Assembly: GCA_937960895.1 (NCBI GenBank)
Contig: CALCJD010000115.1
Location: forward strand, 1 to 64,000
Direction: 5' to 3'
DNA from: an uncultured Spartobacteria bacterium
Lineage (GTDB): Bacteria; Verrucomicrobiota; Verrucomicrobiia; Chthoniobacterales; Terrimicrobiaceae
Length of the DNA: 64,000 nt
The notes below the pieces were generated by a model, which was not told the DNA's origin, did not search any database, and saw nothing but the letters and a program-made list of their open reading frames with translations. The translations under genes were made by a program, and so were the position numbers. Below are positions 8,928-17,540 of the stretch, piece by piece. Position 1 is the first letter of the stretch; each line of letters opens with the position of its first letter.

Positions 8928-9947
8928 TCAGGCCGCCACGGCAGGTTCCCTGATCTCCGCGGCGGAAGCTTCCACGGCCTGCAGCTCGGCCGCCGCACGA
9001 TCCGCCAGCAAACGGTGTCCGCGCTCAAAGAGAAGGACAAACACGCCGCCCGCCCCGGTGCGCACCGTCAGTTTTTCACACAGGAAGCGGCATTCGCGTT
9101 CCGTCACCGCATCGCGCACCGGAATCTCCACGACAAACGGCCCACGCCAGCGGCGGCCCACAAAGAAGGTCCGACCGTCCCGCAGGCGGGCCAGCCAGCC
9201 GAAGCGGTTCTTGGGCAGACGGGGACCGCCCCCGCTGATGCAGGGAACGGAAAGGGTCACCGGCTCGGACGAGGCGTATGACTGGCGCAGGGCGTGTTCA
9301 AAAACCGGCGGCAGAGGAGCCGAGGCCACCTCGCTGCCCGCCGAGGGGATGTTCAGCTTGCGCCAGGCAAACCAGGCGGTCGCCCGGATGGCACGCAGCA
9401 TCCGCGGCAAAAACGTCCAGATCACCGCCAGGGTCACCAGGGCGAGGAACAGGGCAAGCAGCGGGTTCCAGGCGATCAATCCCAAGCCACCCAGCACCAG
9501 CGCATCACCGCCCAGACTGAGACCGACATTCGAAAACGGCTCCGGCGACGCATTGGCCACCAGACGCGTACCCGCCTTGGTCGCATGGGCGGTCAGCGCC
9601 ACGCCGCCGGCGAGCAGGGCCGCAATCACCTGAACCGCCGGATTGGCCTCGCCCAGCGCCAGAACGGCAATCAGCGCGCCGCCGACGGGGCGAATCAGCG
9701 TGTGCACCGCATCGTTAAAGGAGTCCACCCATGGAACCTTGTCGGCAAAAAACTCGAGCACGTAGAGGGTGCCGGAAACCCCGATGATCCAGGGATTGCC
9801 CAGCACATTCAAAGTCTCCAGATGCTGGGGCAGTGTTACCCAGCCGAAATGCAAAGCCAGGCCGGTGACAAAGACGGTGAGGTAGAGGTTGATCCCCGCC
9901 AGGGCGGCAAGCCCGAGCGCCACGCTGAGAGTCTGCAACACGTCCAT
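8928..9947 (-). CDS. DUF4126 membrane protein with an extra C-terminal soluble domain
   Basis: 339 residues from ATG 9947; the frame also has a TTG six codons earlier, which is less likely. The first 190 residues are strongly hydrophobic, with the features of DUF4126: a long first helix (LGLAALAGINLYLTVFVTG), Gly/Ala-rich repeated halves, and a KAGTRLVANASPEPFSN stretch. From about residue 195 a polar domain follows (FEHALRQSYA, RFGWLARLRDGRTFFVGRRW, CEKLTVRTG) that is not part of the membrane family as I know it. The function of DUF4126 is unknown. It is the first gene of a minus-strand run whose next member, the double-VWA gene, begins 9 bases downstream. Confidence 0.7.
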   Translation of the reverse strand: MDVLQTLSVALGLAALAGINLYLTVFVTGLALHFGWVTLPQHLETLNVLGNPWIIGVSGTLYVLEFFADKVPWVDSFNDAVHTLIRPVGGALIAVLALGEANPAVQVIAALLAGGVALTAHATKAGTRLVANASPEPFSNVGLSLGGDALVLGGLGLIAWNPLLALFLALVTLAVIWTFLPRMLRAIRATAWFAWRKLNIPSAGSEVASAPLPPVFEHALRQSYASSEPVTLSVPCISGGGPRLPKNRFGWLARLRDGRTFFVGRRWRGPFVVEIPVRDAVTERECRFLCEKLTVRTGAGGVFVLLFERGHRLLADRAAAELQAVEASAAEIREPAVAA

Positions 9948-10012
9948 GGCCGGAATATCCCCCAACTTAGCAGGAAATCACGCGATTTCGAAAGAACAAA
10001 CCAAAGAATAAA

Positions 10013-10044
10013 AAAACCCCCTCTGCCGGAGCAGAGGGGGTTTT
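10013..10044 (-). terminator. Strong intrinsic terminator of the beta-barrel gene
   Basis: A 14-bp perfect stem (10013-10026 with 10031-10044; arm AAAACCCCCTCTGC) with the tetraloop CGGA. On the minus strand it is followed by a run of Ts, so it ends the transcript of the beta-barrel gene whose stop lies 40 bases upstream. It is the clearest rho-independent terminator in the window, and the A-rich left arm also gives a shorter T-run on the plus strand. Confidence 0.9.
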
Positions 10045-10083
10045 AAAGGTTATTTCTGATCTAAGTCGGCTAAGCCGTGTAAA

Positions 10084-10917
10084 TTAGAACGAGAAGATCA
10101 CCTTGGCGCCGCCCCAGAAGGTGCTGGGCTCGGTGCCGATCAGGCCATACCACTGATAGCTGTAGGCGCCGTATCCGTAGAGGCTGATCACGTCGTTGAT
10201 CTTGATCGGGAGACCGATACCGACTTCGATGTTGTTGGCACCGGTGAGGAAGTCCCCGTTTTCCTTGACGTTGTACTCAAAGCTGGTGCCGAAGGCGAAC
10301 CACGGAGCCAGAGCGAGGATGTCCTTGTAGAGCGGGATCTCACTGTCGATCCGGGCCACGAGCCAGCTGGAAGCTTCCTTGGCGATACCTTCGTCGAAGA
10401 CGTCAGGACCGATATTGAAGTAGTAGCCAACCGACGGAGTGATGGTGATTCCGCCAGGCAGCTCGAAGGTGTAGGCCGCACGCCAGTTCAGCTCGTGCGC
10501 GGAAGGATGCGTATCCGAGAGCACCTGGTAGTAGATGTACCCGAAGCTCAGGGCGAGGTTGCCGAAGGTGTGGGTGTAATCGACGTAAACGTCGAGCTCC
10601 TTGTAGTTGGTCTTGTTCAGACCGAAAGCCATCCAGGTTCCGGCGGTCAGGATGTCATTGTCCGTGATGTTCCAGGACAGGTTCAGATCCGTCCAGTAGA
10701 GGCTGGAACCGTACTTCTGGTCCCCGCGAAGAACGTTCACGCCGCGGAACATGTAGAGGCTGTCCCATCCGGTGGACAGGGAGGCGCCCCACCACTTGCG
10801 GTCTTCTTCAACGATGACCTTTTCTTTGAAGGTTTTGCCATCACCGGCGAGCAGCGGCTTGGTCGCAAGCACGGCAGCCAGACCGACGGCGGTAACAATC
10901 TTGGTAGCGAGTTTCAT
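10084..10917 (-). CDS. Putative outer-membrane beta-barrel protein
   Basis: 277 residues. The signal peptide is MKLATKIVTAVGLAAVLATKPLLA, probably cut after A24. The mature part is made of alternating aromatic/hydrophobic strands rich in Tyr, Trp and Gly (SLSTGWDSLYMFRG, SFGYIYYQVLS, LYGYGAYSYQWYG) and ends in a terminal Phe (GGAKVIFSF), the usual signal for barrel assembly. About 12 strands would fit, though I have not modelled it. Codon use is more biased than its neighbours, the ATG has a good AAAGGAA site 8 bases upstream, the leader is long and a strong terminator follows, which together suggest an abundantly expressed protein. No porin family can be named; similar MetA-pathway/TorF-like barrels occur in Verrucomicrobia. 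Confidence 0.78.
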   Translation of the reverse strand: MKLATKIVTAVGLAAVLATKPLLAGDGKTFKEKVIVEEDRKWWGASLSTGWDSLYMFRGVNVLRGDQKYGSSLYWTDLNLSWNITDNDILTAGTWMAFGLNKTNYKELDVYVDYTHTFGNLALSFGYIYYQVLSDTHPSAHELNWRAAYTFELPGGITITPSVGYYFNIGPDVFDEGIAKEASSWLVARIDSEIPLYKDILALAPWFAFGTSFEYNVKENGDFLTGANNIEVGIGLPIKINDVISLYGYGAYSYQWYGLIGTEPSTFWGGAKVIFSF

Positions 10918-11029
10918 GGGTGATTTCCTTTGTTTTTGTTTTTGCAGCCGTCTGACCGTCGTTACACGGTCCCCGACTTTTTCATGCTATGGGCATGGTT
11001 AGCCGGTGTTCAGCACGTTGCGTGCCAAC

Positions 11030-11058
11030 CATGTAGGAGGAGAAAATCCTGCCGTCAA
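11030..11058 (-). promoter_or_regulatory. Possible promoter of the beta-barrel gene
   Basis: On the minus strand TTGACG (11058-11053) stands 17 bases from TACATG (11035-11030). The -10 box is poor. The spot lies in an AT-rich patch (11049-11103) between the PotA gene and the barrel gene. It would give a leader of about 105 bases that includes a small CATGC/GCATG hairpin. No better candidate was seen. Confidence 0.35.
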
Positions 11059-11164
11059 AACTTTTTTTTGAACAAAACGGAACAATCGTTGTCATTTATT
11101 GGTCAGTCCCGATTCCCGTAACCGGGTCCCCCCTCCTTCGGATCAAGTGCCTCCGGTGAGGCCT

Positions 11165-12241
11165 TCAGCCGGCAATGGCGTTGATGTCCTCGGGCTGGAT
11201 GCGGCAGTAGACCTCCTCGCCCTCGTGGAAATCGAATTCCTGCTGACCGTCATTGGTCAGAAGCGCGCCGAGTTCCAGTCCGCCCTGCACGGTGACCGTG
11301 AGATCATCCACGGCCCCCTTGAAGATTTCGACGCAGATGCGGCCGGGGAACACATTGAGCCCCTCCGGCTTCTGGCGGGTGAGGCGGATTTTTTCCGGAC
11401 GGAGGGAAAGGAGGACCTTTTCCGGCAGCGGTTGGGCGGGGTCCTTGACGCTGAGTTCGAGTCCGCCTTCGAGGCGGCAGCGCAGCAGGCCGCTGTCCCG
11501 GGACAGGATGTCGGCTTCAACGATGTTGGTTTCCCCGATGAAGGAGGCCACGAAGCGGGTGGCCGGACGGTAATAAATTTCGTTCACCGTGCCGATCTGC
11601 TCGACCCGTCCGGCGCTGAGGACGGCCACGCGGTCGCTCATGGTGAGGGCCTCCTCCTGGTCGTGGGTCACAAAGACAAACGTGATGCCCAGGCGTTTCT
11701 GGAGCTGCTTGAGTTCCAGCCGCATCTGGGTGCGCAGTTTGGCGTCGAGGGCGCTGAGGGGTTCGTCCAGCAGGAGAACCTTGGGTTCGCAGACGATGGC
11801 GCGGGCCAGGGCGACGCGCTGACGCTGCCCCCCGGAAAGCTGGGCCGGTTTGCGATCCACGAATTGCTGCAGAGCGGTCATTTCCACCACCCGGTCCACG
11901 CGCGTTTTGATTTCCGCGGACGGGACCTTTTTCATGCGCAGCCCGAAGGCGATGTTTTCGTAGATCGTCAGGTGGGGAAACAGGGCGTAGCTTTGGAACA
12001 CCTGATTGACGTCGCGGCGGTAGGGAGGCACGTAGGTGACATCCCGGCCTCCGATGTAGACCTCGCCGGTGGTGGGCGTGTCAAAGCCGCTGATCAGGCG
12101 CAGGCAGGTCGTTTTTCCGCATCCCGACGGTCCCAGGAAGGTCATGAATTCGCCTTCCTTGATCTCGAAGCTCACTTCCTGGAGGGCCGTGAAGGATCCG
12201 AAAGTTTTGCTGACGTTGCGAAGCTCCACCATCCCGGGCAT
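11165..12241 (-). CDS. PotA-like ABC transporter ATP-binding protein
   Basis: 358 residues with a complete nucleotide-binding domain: Walker A GPSGCGKTT (about 38-46), Q-loop VFQSYALFPHL, ABC signature LSGGQRQRV (about 140), Walker B VLLLDEPLSALD and the switch His in VTHDQEEA. From about residue 240 there is a TOBE domain, as in the polyamine/iron/sulfate import group; PotA of spermidine/putrescine systems is the closest match by domain layout. No permease or periplasmic binding protein gene is next to it, so the substrate cannot be inferred; the partner genes must be elsewhere. GC content and strand match its neighbours. Confidence 0.85.
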   Translation of the reverse strand: MPGMVELRNVSKTFGSFTALQEVSFEIKEGEFMTFLGPSGCGKTTCLRLISGFDTPTTGEVYIGGRDVTYVPPYRRDVNQVFQSYALFPHLTIYENIAFGLRMKKVPSAEIKTRVDRVVEMTALQQFVDRKPAQLSGGQRQRVALARAIVCEPKVLLLDEPLSALDAKLRTQMRLELKQLQKRLGITFVFVTHDQEEALTMSDRVAVLSAGRVEQIGTVNEIYYRPATRFVASFIGETNIVEADILSRDSGLLRCRLEGGLELSVKDPAQPLPEKVLLSLRPEKIRLTRQKPEGLNVFPGRICVEIFKGAVDDLTVTVQGGLELGALLTNDGQQEFDFHEGEEVYCRIQPEDINAIAG

Positions 12242-12368
12242 GGGGCGACTTTAAAGGCCGGGAGAACGCAGGGCTAGTGAAATTCGGGGACGTCGGGCGG
12301 GAGGGCAGGGGGGCTGTGACCGGCGCGGCCAAGGGTCTTCAGGAAGCGGACGGCCGGGACGTCGGGCG

Positions 12369-15011
12369 TTACGGGGATTCGATCACTTCCCATGGGGGAG
12401 TCCTGCGTCCCTCCTCCCAGGCCTGCTGCAGCCGGTCCTCCGGAAGGAGTTCGCGAAGGCGGGTCAGCGCGGCTTCGTGCCGGGCGGCTTCCGCCGGCGA
12501 AAATTGCGTGCCGAAGTGTTCCCGCGAAACCTCGGCCGCGCCAAGCAGGCGGGCGGCGCGTTCCGCCCGGCCCGTGGCGGCCGCCAGTCTGGCTTCGCCC
12601 TCCAGGATGTAGGGCAGCATCCAGCGATTGCCGAGGTCGCGGGTGATCTGCGCCCATTCGGTCAGGGAGGATTTCGCCCTCCGGTAATCCTCCCCGGCAA
12701 TATAGACATCGCTGAGCCCCCAGAGGATGAGTCCGATGATCCAGCGGTCGCCGATCTTCTCGTAGATGGCGAGGCTTTCCTCCTTGAGCCGGCGGGCCTT
12801 CCCGGTCTCCCCGCGGTCGAGCGCGATGCTGCCGAGTCCGGTGAGGCAGCCGGCGCGAACGTATTCGCTGCCGTTGATGGTCTGAACAATTTCCAGGCCG
12901 CGCCGAAAATGGGATTCCGCCTCGTCGAGCCGGCCGTCGCCGCGGTCGAGGAATCCGGTCAGCATCTCGCAAAGCGCGATCCCGTTTTTGTCATCCAGTT
13001 CCGTGAAAAGCGCCTGGGCCCGCTGATGATACCGGCGGCATTCGTCGTAGCGGTCCGCCGCCCAGGCGATGCGGCCGGCGGCCACCAGAAATTTCGCCCG
13101 ATACTTCGGCGGAACGTCCTCCTCCGGGAGCGTTTCGAGGTCGGCGATCACCTCCCGCGCCTCCTCGCGGCTGCCGCGGATTTCCGTCGCGCGATAGATG
13201 GCGGCAAAGATGCGGTAGCCCGGCTCGGGGCGTCGGGTTTCGACCGCCCAGTCGAGGGCGGCGCGAAAATTGAACCGCTCCGCCGCGCACCGTTCGAGCC
13301 ATTCCTTCTGTCCGGGCCCCTCGAGATGCGGTTCGGCCTTTTCGGCAAATTCGAGAAAATACTCCAGGTGCCGGTCGCGCAGCCGGTCCTCCTCGCCGGA
13401 GGCGGTGAGTTTGTCCCGGCAATACTGCCAGACCGATTCGAGAACGGTGTAGCGCGGGGCCCGGCCGGCTTCGCGTTCCACGGTGACGAGCGACTTGTCC
13501 ACAAGCTGCTCCACAAGATCGAGAACTTCCCAGTCCTCGATCCCGTCGCCCGCACACACCGTTTCCAGGGCCTCGATGGTGCGGCCGCCGACAAAGACCC
13601 CGAGCCGGCGGAAGAGGATGCGTTCCTGTTCGGAGAGCAGGTCGTAGCTCCAGTCGATGAGGGCCTCGAGCGTCTGCTGGTGGGGCAGGTGTCCGCCGCG
13701 TTCGTGACTGCGCAGGAGGCGGAAGCGGTCGTCCAGGCGCTCGGCGATCTGCTGGACATCCAGCACGCGGGCGCGGGCCGCGGCGAGTTCGATGGCCAGC
13801 GGGATGCCGTCGAGGCGGCTGCAGATTTCCGCCAGCGCCGGGGCGTTGGCATTGGTGACGACAAAATCCGGCCGCACCGCCACGGCGCGTTCGATGAACA
13901 GCTTGACCGCATCGTATTGCGAAAGCTGCGCGGCGATGTCCGGGCCGCTCAGCTTGTGCTGGCGCACATCAAACACGCGGAGCGGCGGCACCGGGAAGGT
14001 CATCTCCCCCGCAATGCCCAGCGAGTGCCGTGTGGCGGCGATGATCCTGAGCTGCGGGCAGTGGCGCAGCAGTTCGGCCGCGAGGTTTGCGGCGGCATCG
14101 AGCAGGTGCTCGCAGTTGTCGAGAATGAGGAGGAGGTTTTTGCTCCTGAGGAAATGGACGAGCGACTCGCGCAGGGAGCGACCGGATTCCTCGCGCACGC
14201 CCACCGCCGACGCCACCGCCCCCACGACAAGGTCGGGATCCCGGATCGGCGCCAGTTCCACCAGCCACACGCCGTCGCGGTATTCATTGATGACGCGGGC
14301 GCCGATTTCGAGGGCCAGCCGGGTTTTTCCCGTGCCCCCGGTGCCCATCAGCGTGAGAAGCCGCGTTTTCTCCAGTCGGCGCAGCGCCTCTTCGATCTCC
14401 CTTTCCCGGCCGACGAAACTTGTCGTCTGGACGGGCAGGTTGTTCGGCAGCACCTCCATGCTGCGCGGCGGCGGGAAACGGTCCTCAAGACCGCCCGCGG
14501 AGGCCTGATACAGGTGTTCCGGCCGGTCGAGGTTGCGAAGGCGGTGACTGCCCAGCGATTTGAAAACAACTCCGTCAAGCTTTTCGTCCTCGATCAATTC
14601 ATACGTGATCTGGGAAAGCAGCACCTGTCCGCCGTGCGCCGCAGCCTCGATGCGCGAGGTGCGGTTCAGGGTGCCGCCATAATAGTCGCCGTCGCGGAAT
14701 TCCGCCGTGCCCGTGTGAATGCCCATCCGGACCTTGAACGGACCCAGCGGACCCCAGTTTTCCATGGCCAGTCCGCGCTGGGCCTCCAGAGCCGCCTCGA
14801 GGGCGTCGCGCGGAGTCCCAAAGGCCACGCAAAAGGCGTCGCCCACGGTCTTGAACACATACCCCCCGCGCGCCTCCGCCGCGGAGCGGATGATGCCGTC
14901 GTGGCGCGCGAGCGCGGAGCCCATGTCATTGGGAAATTTCTCCCACAAACGCGTGCTTCCCACGATGTCCGTGAAAAGGAAGCTGACTGTTCCCTGCGGC
15001 GCGTCCGGCAT
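12369..15011 (-). CDS. Class III nucleotide cyclase fused to STAND ATPase and TPR region
   Basis: 880 residues. Residues 1-170 form a class III cyclase: metal-binding D15 (FTDIVGST) and D58 (KTVGDAF), K54 in the adenine-selecting position, and the transition-state pair N116/R120 (NRTSR), so the active site looks intact. Residues 195-480 form a signal-transduction ATPase with P-loop GTGGTGKT (223-230), a Walker B-like LLLILDNCEHLL and the downstream winged-helix/LRR-like linker typical of these regulators. From about 520 on, helices with TPR spacing follow (for example RRYHQRAQALFTELDD and ALYEK-type turns). Such proteins are usually sensors; target and ligand are unknown. It is one gene with no partner in view. 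Confidence 0.85.
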   Translation of the reverse strand: MPDAPQGTVSFLFTDIVGSTRLWEKFPNDMGSALARHDGIIRSAAEARGGYVFKTVGDAFCVAFGTPRDALEAALEAQRGLAMENWGPLGPFKVRMGIHTGTAEFRDGDYYGGTLNRTSRIEAAAHGGQVLLSQITYELIEDEKLDGVVFKSLGSHRLRNLDRPEHLYQASAGGLEDRFPPPRSMEVLPNNLPVQTTSFVGREREIEEALRRLEKTRLLTLMGTGGTGKTRLALEIGARVINEYRDGVWLVELAPIRDPDLVVGAVASAVGVREESGRSLRESLVHFLRSKNLLLILDNCEHLLDAAANLAAELLRHCPQLRIIAATRHSLGIAGEMTFPVPPLRVFDVRQHKLSGPDIAAQLSQYDAVKLFIERAVAVRPDFVVTNANAPALAEICSRLDGIPLAIELAAARARVLDVQQIAERLDDRFRLLRSHERGGHLPHQQTLEALIDWSYDLLSEQERILFRRLGVFVGGRTIEALETVCAGDGIEDWEVLDLVEQLVDKSLVTVEREAGRAPRYTVLESVWQYCRDKLTASGEEDRLRDRHLEYFLEFAEKAEPHLEGPGQKEWLERCAAERFNFRAALDWAVETRRPEPGYRIFAAIYRATEIRGSREEAREVIADLETLPEEDVPPKYRAKFLVAAGRIAWAADRYDECRRYHQRAQALFTELDDKNGIALCEMLTGFLDRGDGRLDEAESHFRRGLEIVQTINGSEYVRAGCLTGLGSIALDRGETGKARRLKEESLAIYEKIGDRWIIGLILWGLSDVYIAGEDYRRAKSSLTEWAQITRDLGNRWMLPYILEGEARLAAATGRAERAARLLGAAEVSREHFGTQFSPAEAARHEAALTRLRELLPEDRLQQAWEEGRRTPPWEVIESP

Positions 15012-15119
15012 GTCTCCAAATCAACCCAGGAAATCGAAAAGGGGAAGAGGGAATTGCCGAAGAAAATCGACGGGGTCGGTCCGCGCGCCGGCCCCTCGCC
15101 TTCTCCACGCCCCCAACCA

Positions 15120-16355
15120 TCATTCCAACAGCCTGAGTCTCAACAGATCGAGCGCCGCCTGGGTGGTCAGTTGTTTGAAGGTCTCGCGGTCGGTGGGAAA
15201 AAACTCCCGGTGGCAGACGGTCCCGCCCCCCGGCCCGGCCAGCGCGATGAACACCGTTCCGACGGGTTTTTCGGCGGTGCCGCCGTCCGGTCCGGCAATC
15301 CCGGTGATGCCGATGCCAAAGTCCGCCTCTCCGCGCGCCGCCGCGCCCTCCGCCATGGCGCGGGCCACCGGTTCACTCACGGCGCCATGGGCGGCGATCA
15401 AATCCGCCGGCACGCCGAGGGCCGCGGTCTTGGCCGCGTTGGAATATGTCACAAATCCGGCCGGGAAAACGGCGGACGCGCCGGGCACATTGGTGATCCG
15501 GTGGGCCAGCAGCCCGCCCGTGCAGGATTCCGCCGCGGCCAGCCGGCGACCCCGGGCCCGCAATTCCGCCACCACCACTTCCTCAAGCGACCGGCCGTCC
15601 CGGGAAACAAGGTGATTGCCCAGCACCTCGCGCACCCGGGGGTCGACGGCGTCCAAAATGTCCTTCGGCCCGATGAGGCGAAGGTCCACCTCGTTGGGCC
15701 GTGCGCAATACCCAACCTCGATGTCCCCACGCTGCGCCAATTCGAAACCGATCACTTCCTCGACCGTACTCTCGCCCATCCCGACCACATGATAAATCCG
15801 GCACACACGGTCCGCGGGCATTCCGGCCAGCTCCTCCAGCAGAGGCACAACGTACCGGTCGAACATCGGCCGCAACTCCCGCGGCGGTCCGGGCAGGAAA
15901 AACAGATGCGGCGTGGAAAGGGCCGGAGTCTGCGAGGCGGGAAAATACAGTCCCGGTGCGGTGCCATGGTCGTTGGGCAGAACCGTCGCCCCCTCCGGAA
16001 TCATGGCCTGCCGGCGCATGCGCTCGCGAAACGGAACGCCCCGCCGGGCCAGACGCGCTTCGATCGCCGCCAGGACACCCGCATCCTCGCGCAGCGGCGC
16101 GCCCAGCAGTTCCGCCGCGATCTCCCGCGTGATGTCGTCCGTGGTCGGACCCAGTCCGCCGGTGACCAGCAACACCTCGCAGCGTGCAAACGCCTCGAGA
16201 AGTCCCTGACGGATGGCCGGTCCGTCCGGAATCGTCGTCTGCCGGGCAATGCGCAATCCGAGGGGAAAAAGCCGTTGACCCAAAAAGGCGAGGTGGCTGT
16301 TGATGACGTTGCCGAGCAGGAGTTCCGTGCCGGTGTTGAGGACTTCGACGTTCAC
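15120..16355 (-). CDS. cinA: CinA-family nicotinamide-nucleotide amidase
   Basis: 411 residues, the usual full-length two-domain form. The N-terminal MoaB/MogA-like (COG1058) domain shows LNTGTELLLG and TGGLGPTTDD; it acts on ADP-ribose/NAD-type compounds in characterised members. The C-terminal amidase domain (COG1546, from about residue 255) shows AESCTGGLLAHRITNVPGAS and GIAGPDGGT, the active-site strands of PncC-type nicotinamide mononucleotide deamidase. The likely role is pyridine-nucleotide salvage. The historic name refers to competence/damage induction, which nothing here supports. It is the last member of a same-strand set that begins with the L,D-transpeptidase homologue; the upstream SirB1 gene ends 97 bases away. 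Confidence 0.9.
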   Translation of the reverse strand: MNVEVLNTGTELLLGNVINSHLAFLGQRLFPLGLRIARQTTIPDGPAIRQGLLEAFARCEVLLVTGGLGPTTDDITREIAAELLGAPLREDAGVLAAIEARLARRGVPFRERMRRQAMIPEGATVLPNDHGTAPGLYFPASQTPALSTPHLFFLPGPPRELRPMFDRYVVPLLEELAGMPADRVCRIYHVVGMGESTVEEVIGFELAQRGDIEVGYCARPNEVDLRLIGPKDILDAVDPRVREVLGNHLVSRDGRSLEEVVVAELRARGRRLAAAESCTGGLLAHRITNVPGASAVFPAGFVTYSNAAKTAALGVPADLIAAHGAVSEPVARAMAEGAAARGEADFGIGITGIAGPDGGTAEKPVGTVFIALAGPGGGTVCHREFFPTDRETFKQLTTQAALDLLRLRLLE

Positions 16356-16452
16356 GCCCCCTCTGATAGCGGGATTCCCATCGCAGGCAAGCGGAGGTGA
16401 GGCCGGCGCCGCTTCCCCGCGGGAACCCTCCGCGCCGACGGGAACGGTCTTC

Positions 16453-17280
16453 CTAGTCGTCGCGCGACAGCGCCTTGATCCAGGCGTTCACCCGCGCGTG
16501 ATGCCCCGTGTCCTTGTAAAGGTCGTAGACATACAGGAGGTTTGCCAGCATGCGCAGGAGGATCTGACGCGACGAAGCCGGCTCGAGATGTCCGGGCCGC
16601 AGCTTCAGATTCTGGCGGGTGAGAATCTCCTCGCAGTCCGCCTTGGTGAGAATGCGTCCCTTGTGAAACGGATCAAAAAGCACCTCGCCGTGACGCGCCA
16701 CGAAATGGCCCGGCAGATTGATGCCCTCGACCTTCATTCCCGCCCGCCCGGCCACCATGCGGTAGAGCATGGCGAGTGTGATGGGAATGCCCATGCGCGT
16801 TTCGATGACATGGGGGAGCAGCGAATTGCGCTCGCAATAATAGTCGTCGGTATTCCCGCGGAAGCACAGCTCGCCGGCGAGGAAGTCCGCGAGGCATTGC
16901 ACACGCTGACGGTTGCTCACCACGCCGGAGATCCGCACCAGAAACTGGCGCCCCCATTGGTTCACCCTGTGTTCAAAGGCGGCGACGTCGACGCTCGGAT
17001 CCACGGCGCGCGCCAGCATCCAGCAGGCGCGCTCCAGATCGGTGTCGTCGTTGAAAAAATGACAGAGCAGCAGGAACTCCTCGTCGGCGCCCTGGCTGGC
17101 GATTTCGGCGAGAACGTCGCGGGCATGGCGCGAAACCCGTTCGTCGTCCATCTGCGCCAGATCCCGCAATCCGGGAATAAATTCCTCCCCGCCCAGAGCG
17201 AGTTGCTCCTTGACCAGGCGAACGGTGTCCGGGTCGTCATCCCGAAGCAGCTTCGCCACGGCATCCAATTGCGGAAACAT
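16453..17280 (-). CDS. SirB1/transglutaminase-like family protein
   Basis: 275 residues. The middle holds the SirB1 (PF13369-type) core: ADFLAGELCFRGNTDDYYCERNSLLPHVIETRMGIPITLAMLY in segments at about residues 130-180, with the NSLL and G-I-P-I-T-L-A motifs, then GINLPGHFVARH and LFDPFHKGRIL. The family is related to transglutaminases, but the Cys-His-Asp triad is only partly evident (H at the PGHF motif, D in the FDPF motif). An N-terminal HEAT-like segment (ARDVLAEIASQGADEEFLLL) precedes it. The molecular function of the family is unknown. The CPXCG mini-gene lies 58 bases upstream on the same strand. Confidence 0.8.
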   Translation of the reverse strand: MFPQLDAVAKLLRDDDPDTVRLVKEQLALGGEEFIPGLRDLAQMDDERVSRHARDVLAEIASQGADEEFLLLCHFFNDDTDLERACWMLARAVDPSVDVAAFEHRVNQWGRQFLVRISGVVSNRQRVQCLADFLAGELCFRGNTDDYYCERNSLLPHVIETRMGIPITLAMLYRMVAGRAGMKVEGINLPGHFVARHGEVLFDPFHKGRILTKADCEEILTRQNLKLRPGHLEPASSRQILLRMLANLLYVYDLYKDTGHHARVNAWIKALSRDD

Positions 17281-17338
17281 GCCGTCCTTCTCTTACGCCG
17301 AAAAGCGGCGTTGCGCAAGTCGGTGCGGAGAATCGCGG

Positions 17339-17524
17339 TCAGGCCGCCTCGACGTCCACGGACAGCACACGTCCGGGAACACAGCGGACGGAAACGGCCA
17401 TCGGACGGCAGCAGACGGCGCAATCCTCGACGGTGTCGTAATCGCCCGCTTCGGTGTCCACTTGGATGGCGAACGCCTCCCCGCATTGGGGGCATTCAAT
17501 CTCGACGTCCTCGACCAGATTCAT
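17339..17524 (-). CDS. CPXCG-motif cysteine-rich small protein
   Basis: 61 residues from ATG 17524, MNLVEDVEIE at the start. It contains C11-P-Q-C14-G and C35-A-V-C38-C39 pairs with a fifth cysteine at 48, fitting a small zinc-ribbon fold; the family is described as the CPXCG motif-containing cysteine-rich protein and is usually about 60 residues long. The function is unknown. It lies between the SirB1 gene (58 bases downstream) and the L,D-transpeptidase homologue (16 bases upstream), all on one strand. A longer in-frame upstream extension is open but overlaps the transpeptidase coding sequence, so the short start is taken. Confidence 0.8.
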   Translation of the reverse strand: MNLVEDVEIECPQCGEAFAIQVDTEAGDYDTVEDCAVCCRPMAVSVRCVPGRVLSVDVEAA

Positions 17525-17540
17525 GCCGCCGACAGGCCGG

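Noticed and set aside
12477..16400. 1300-codon plus-strand open frame antisense to the cyclase regulator and cinA
   Set aside because: Same reason: opposite two genes with complete active sites; no recognisable protein features.
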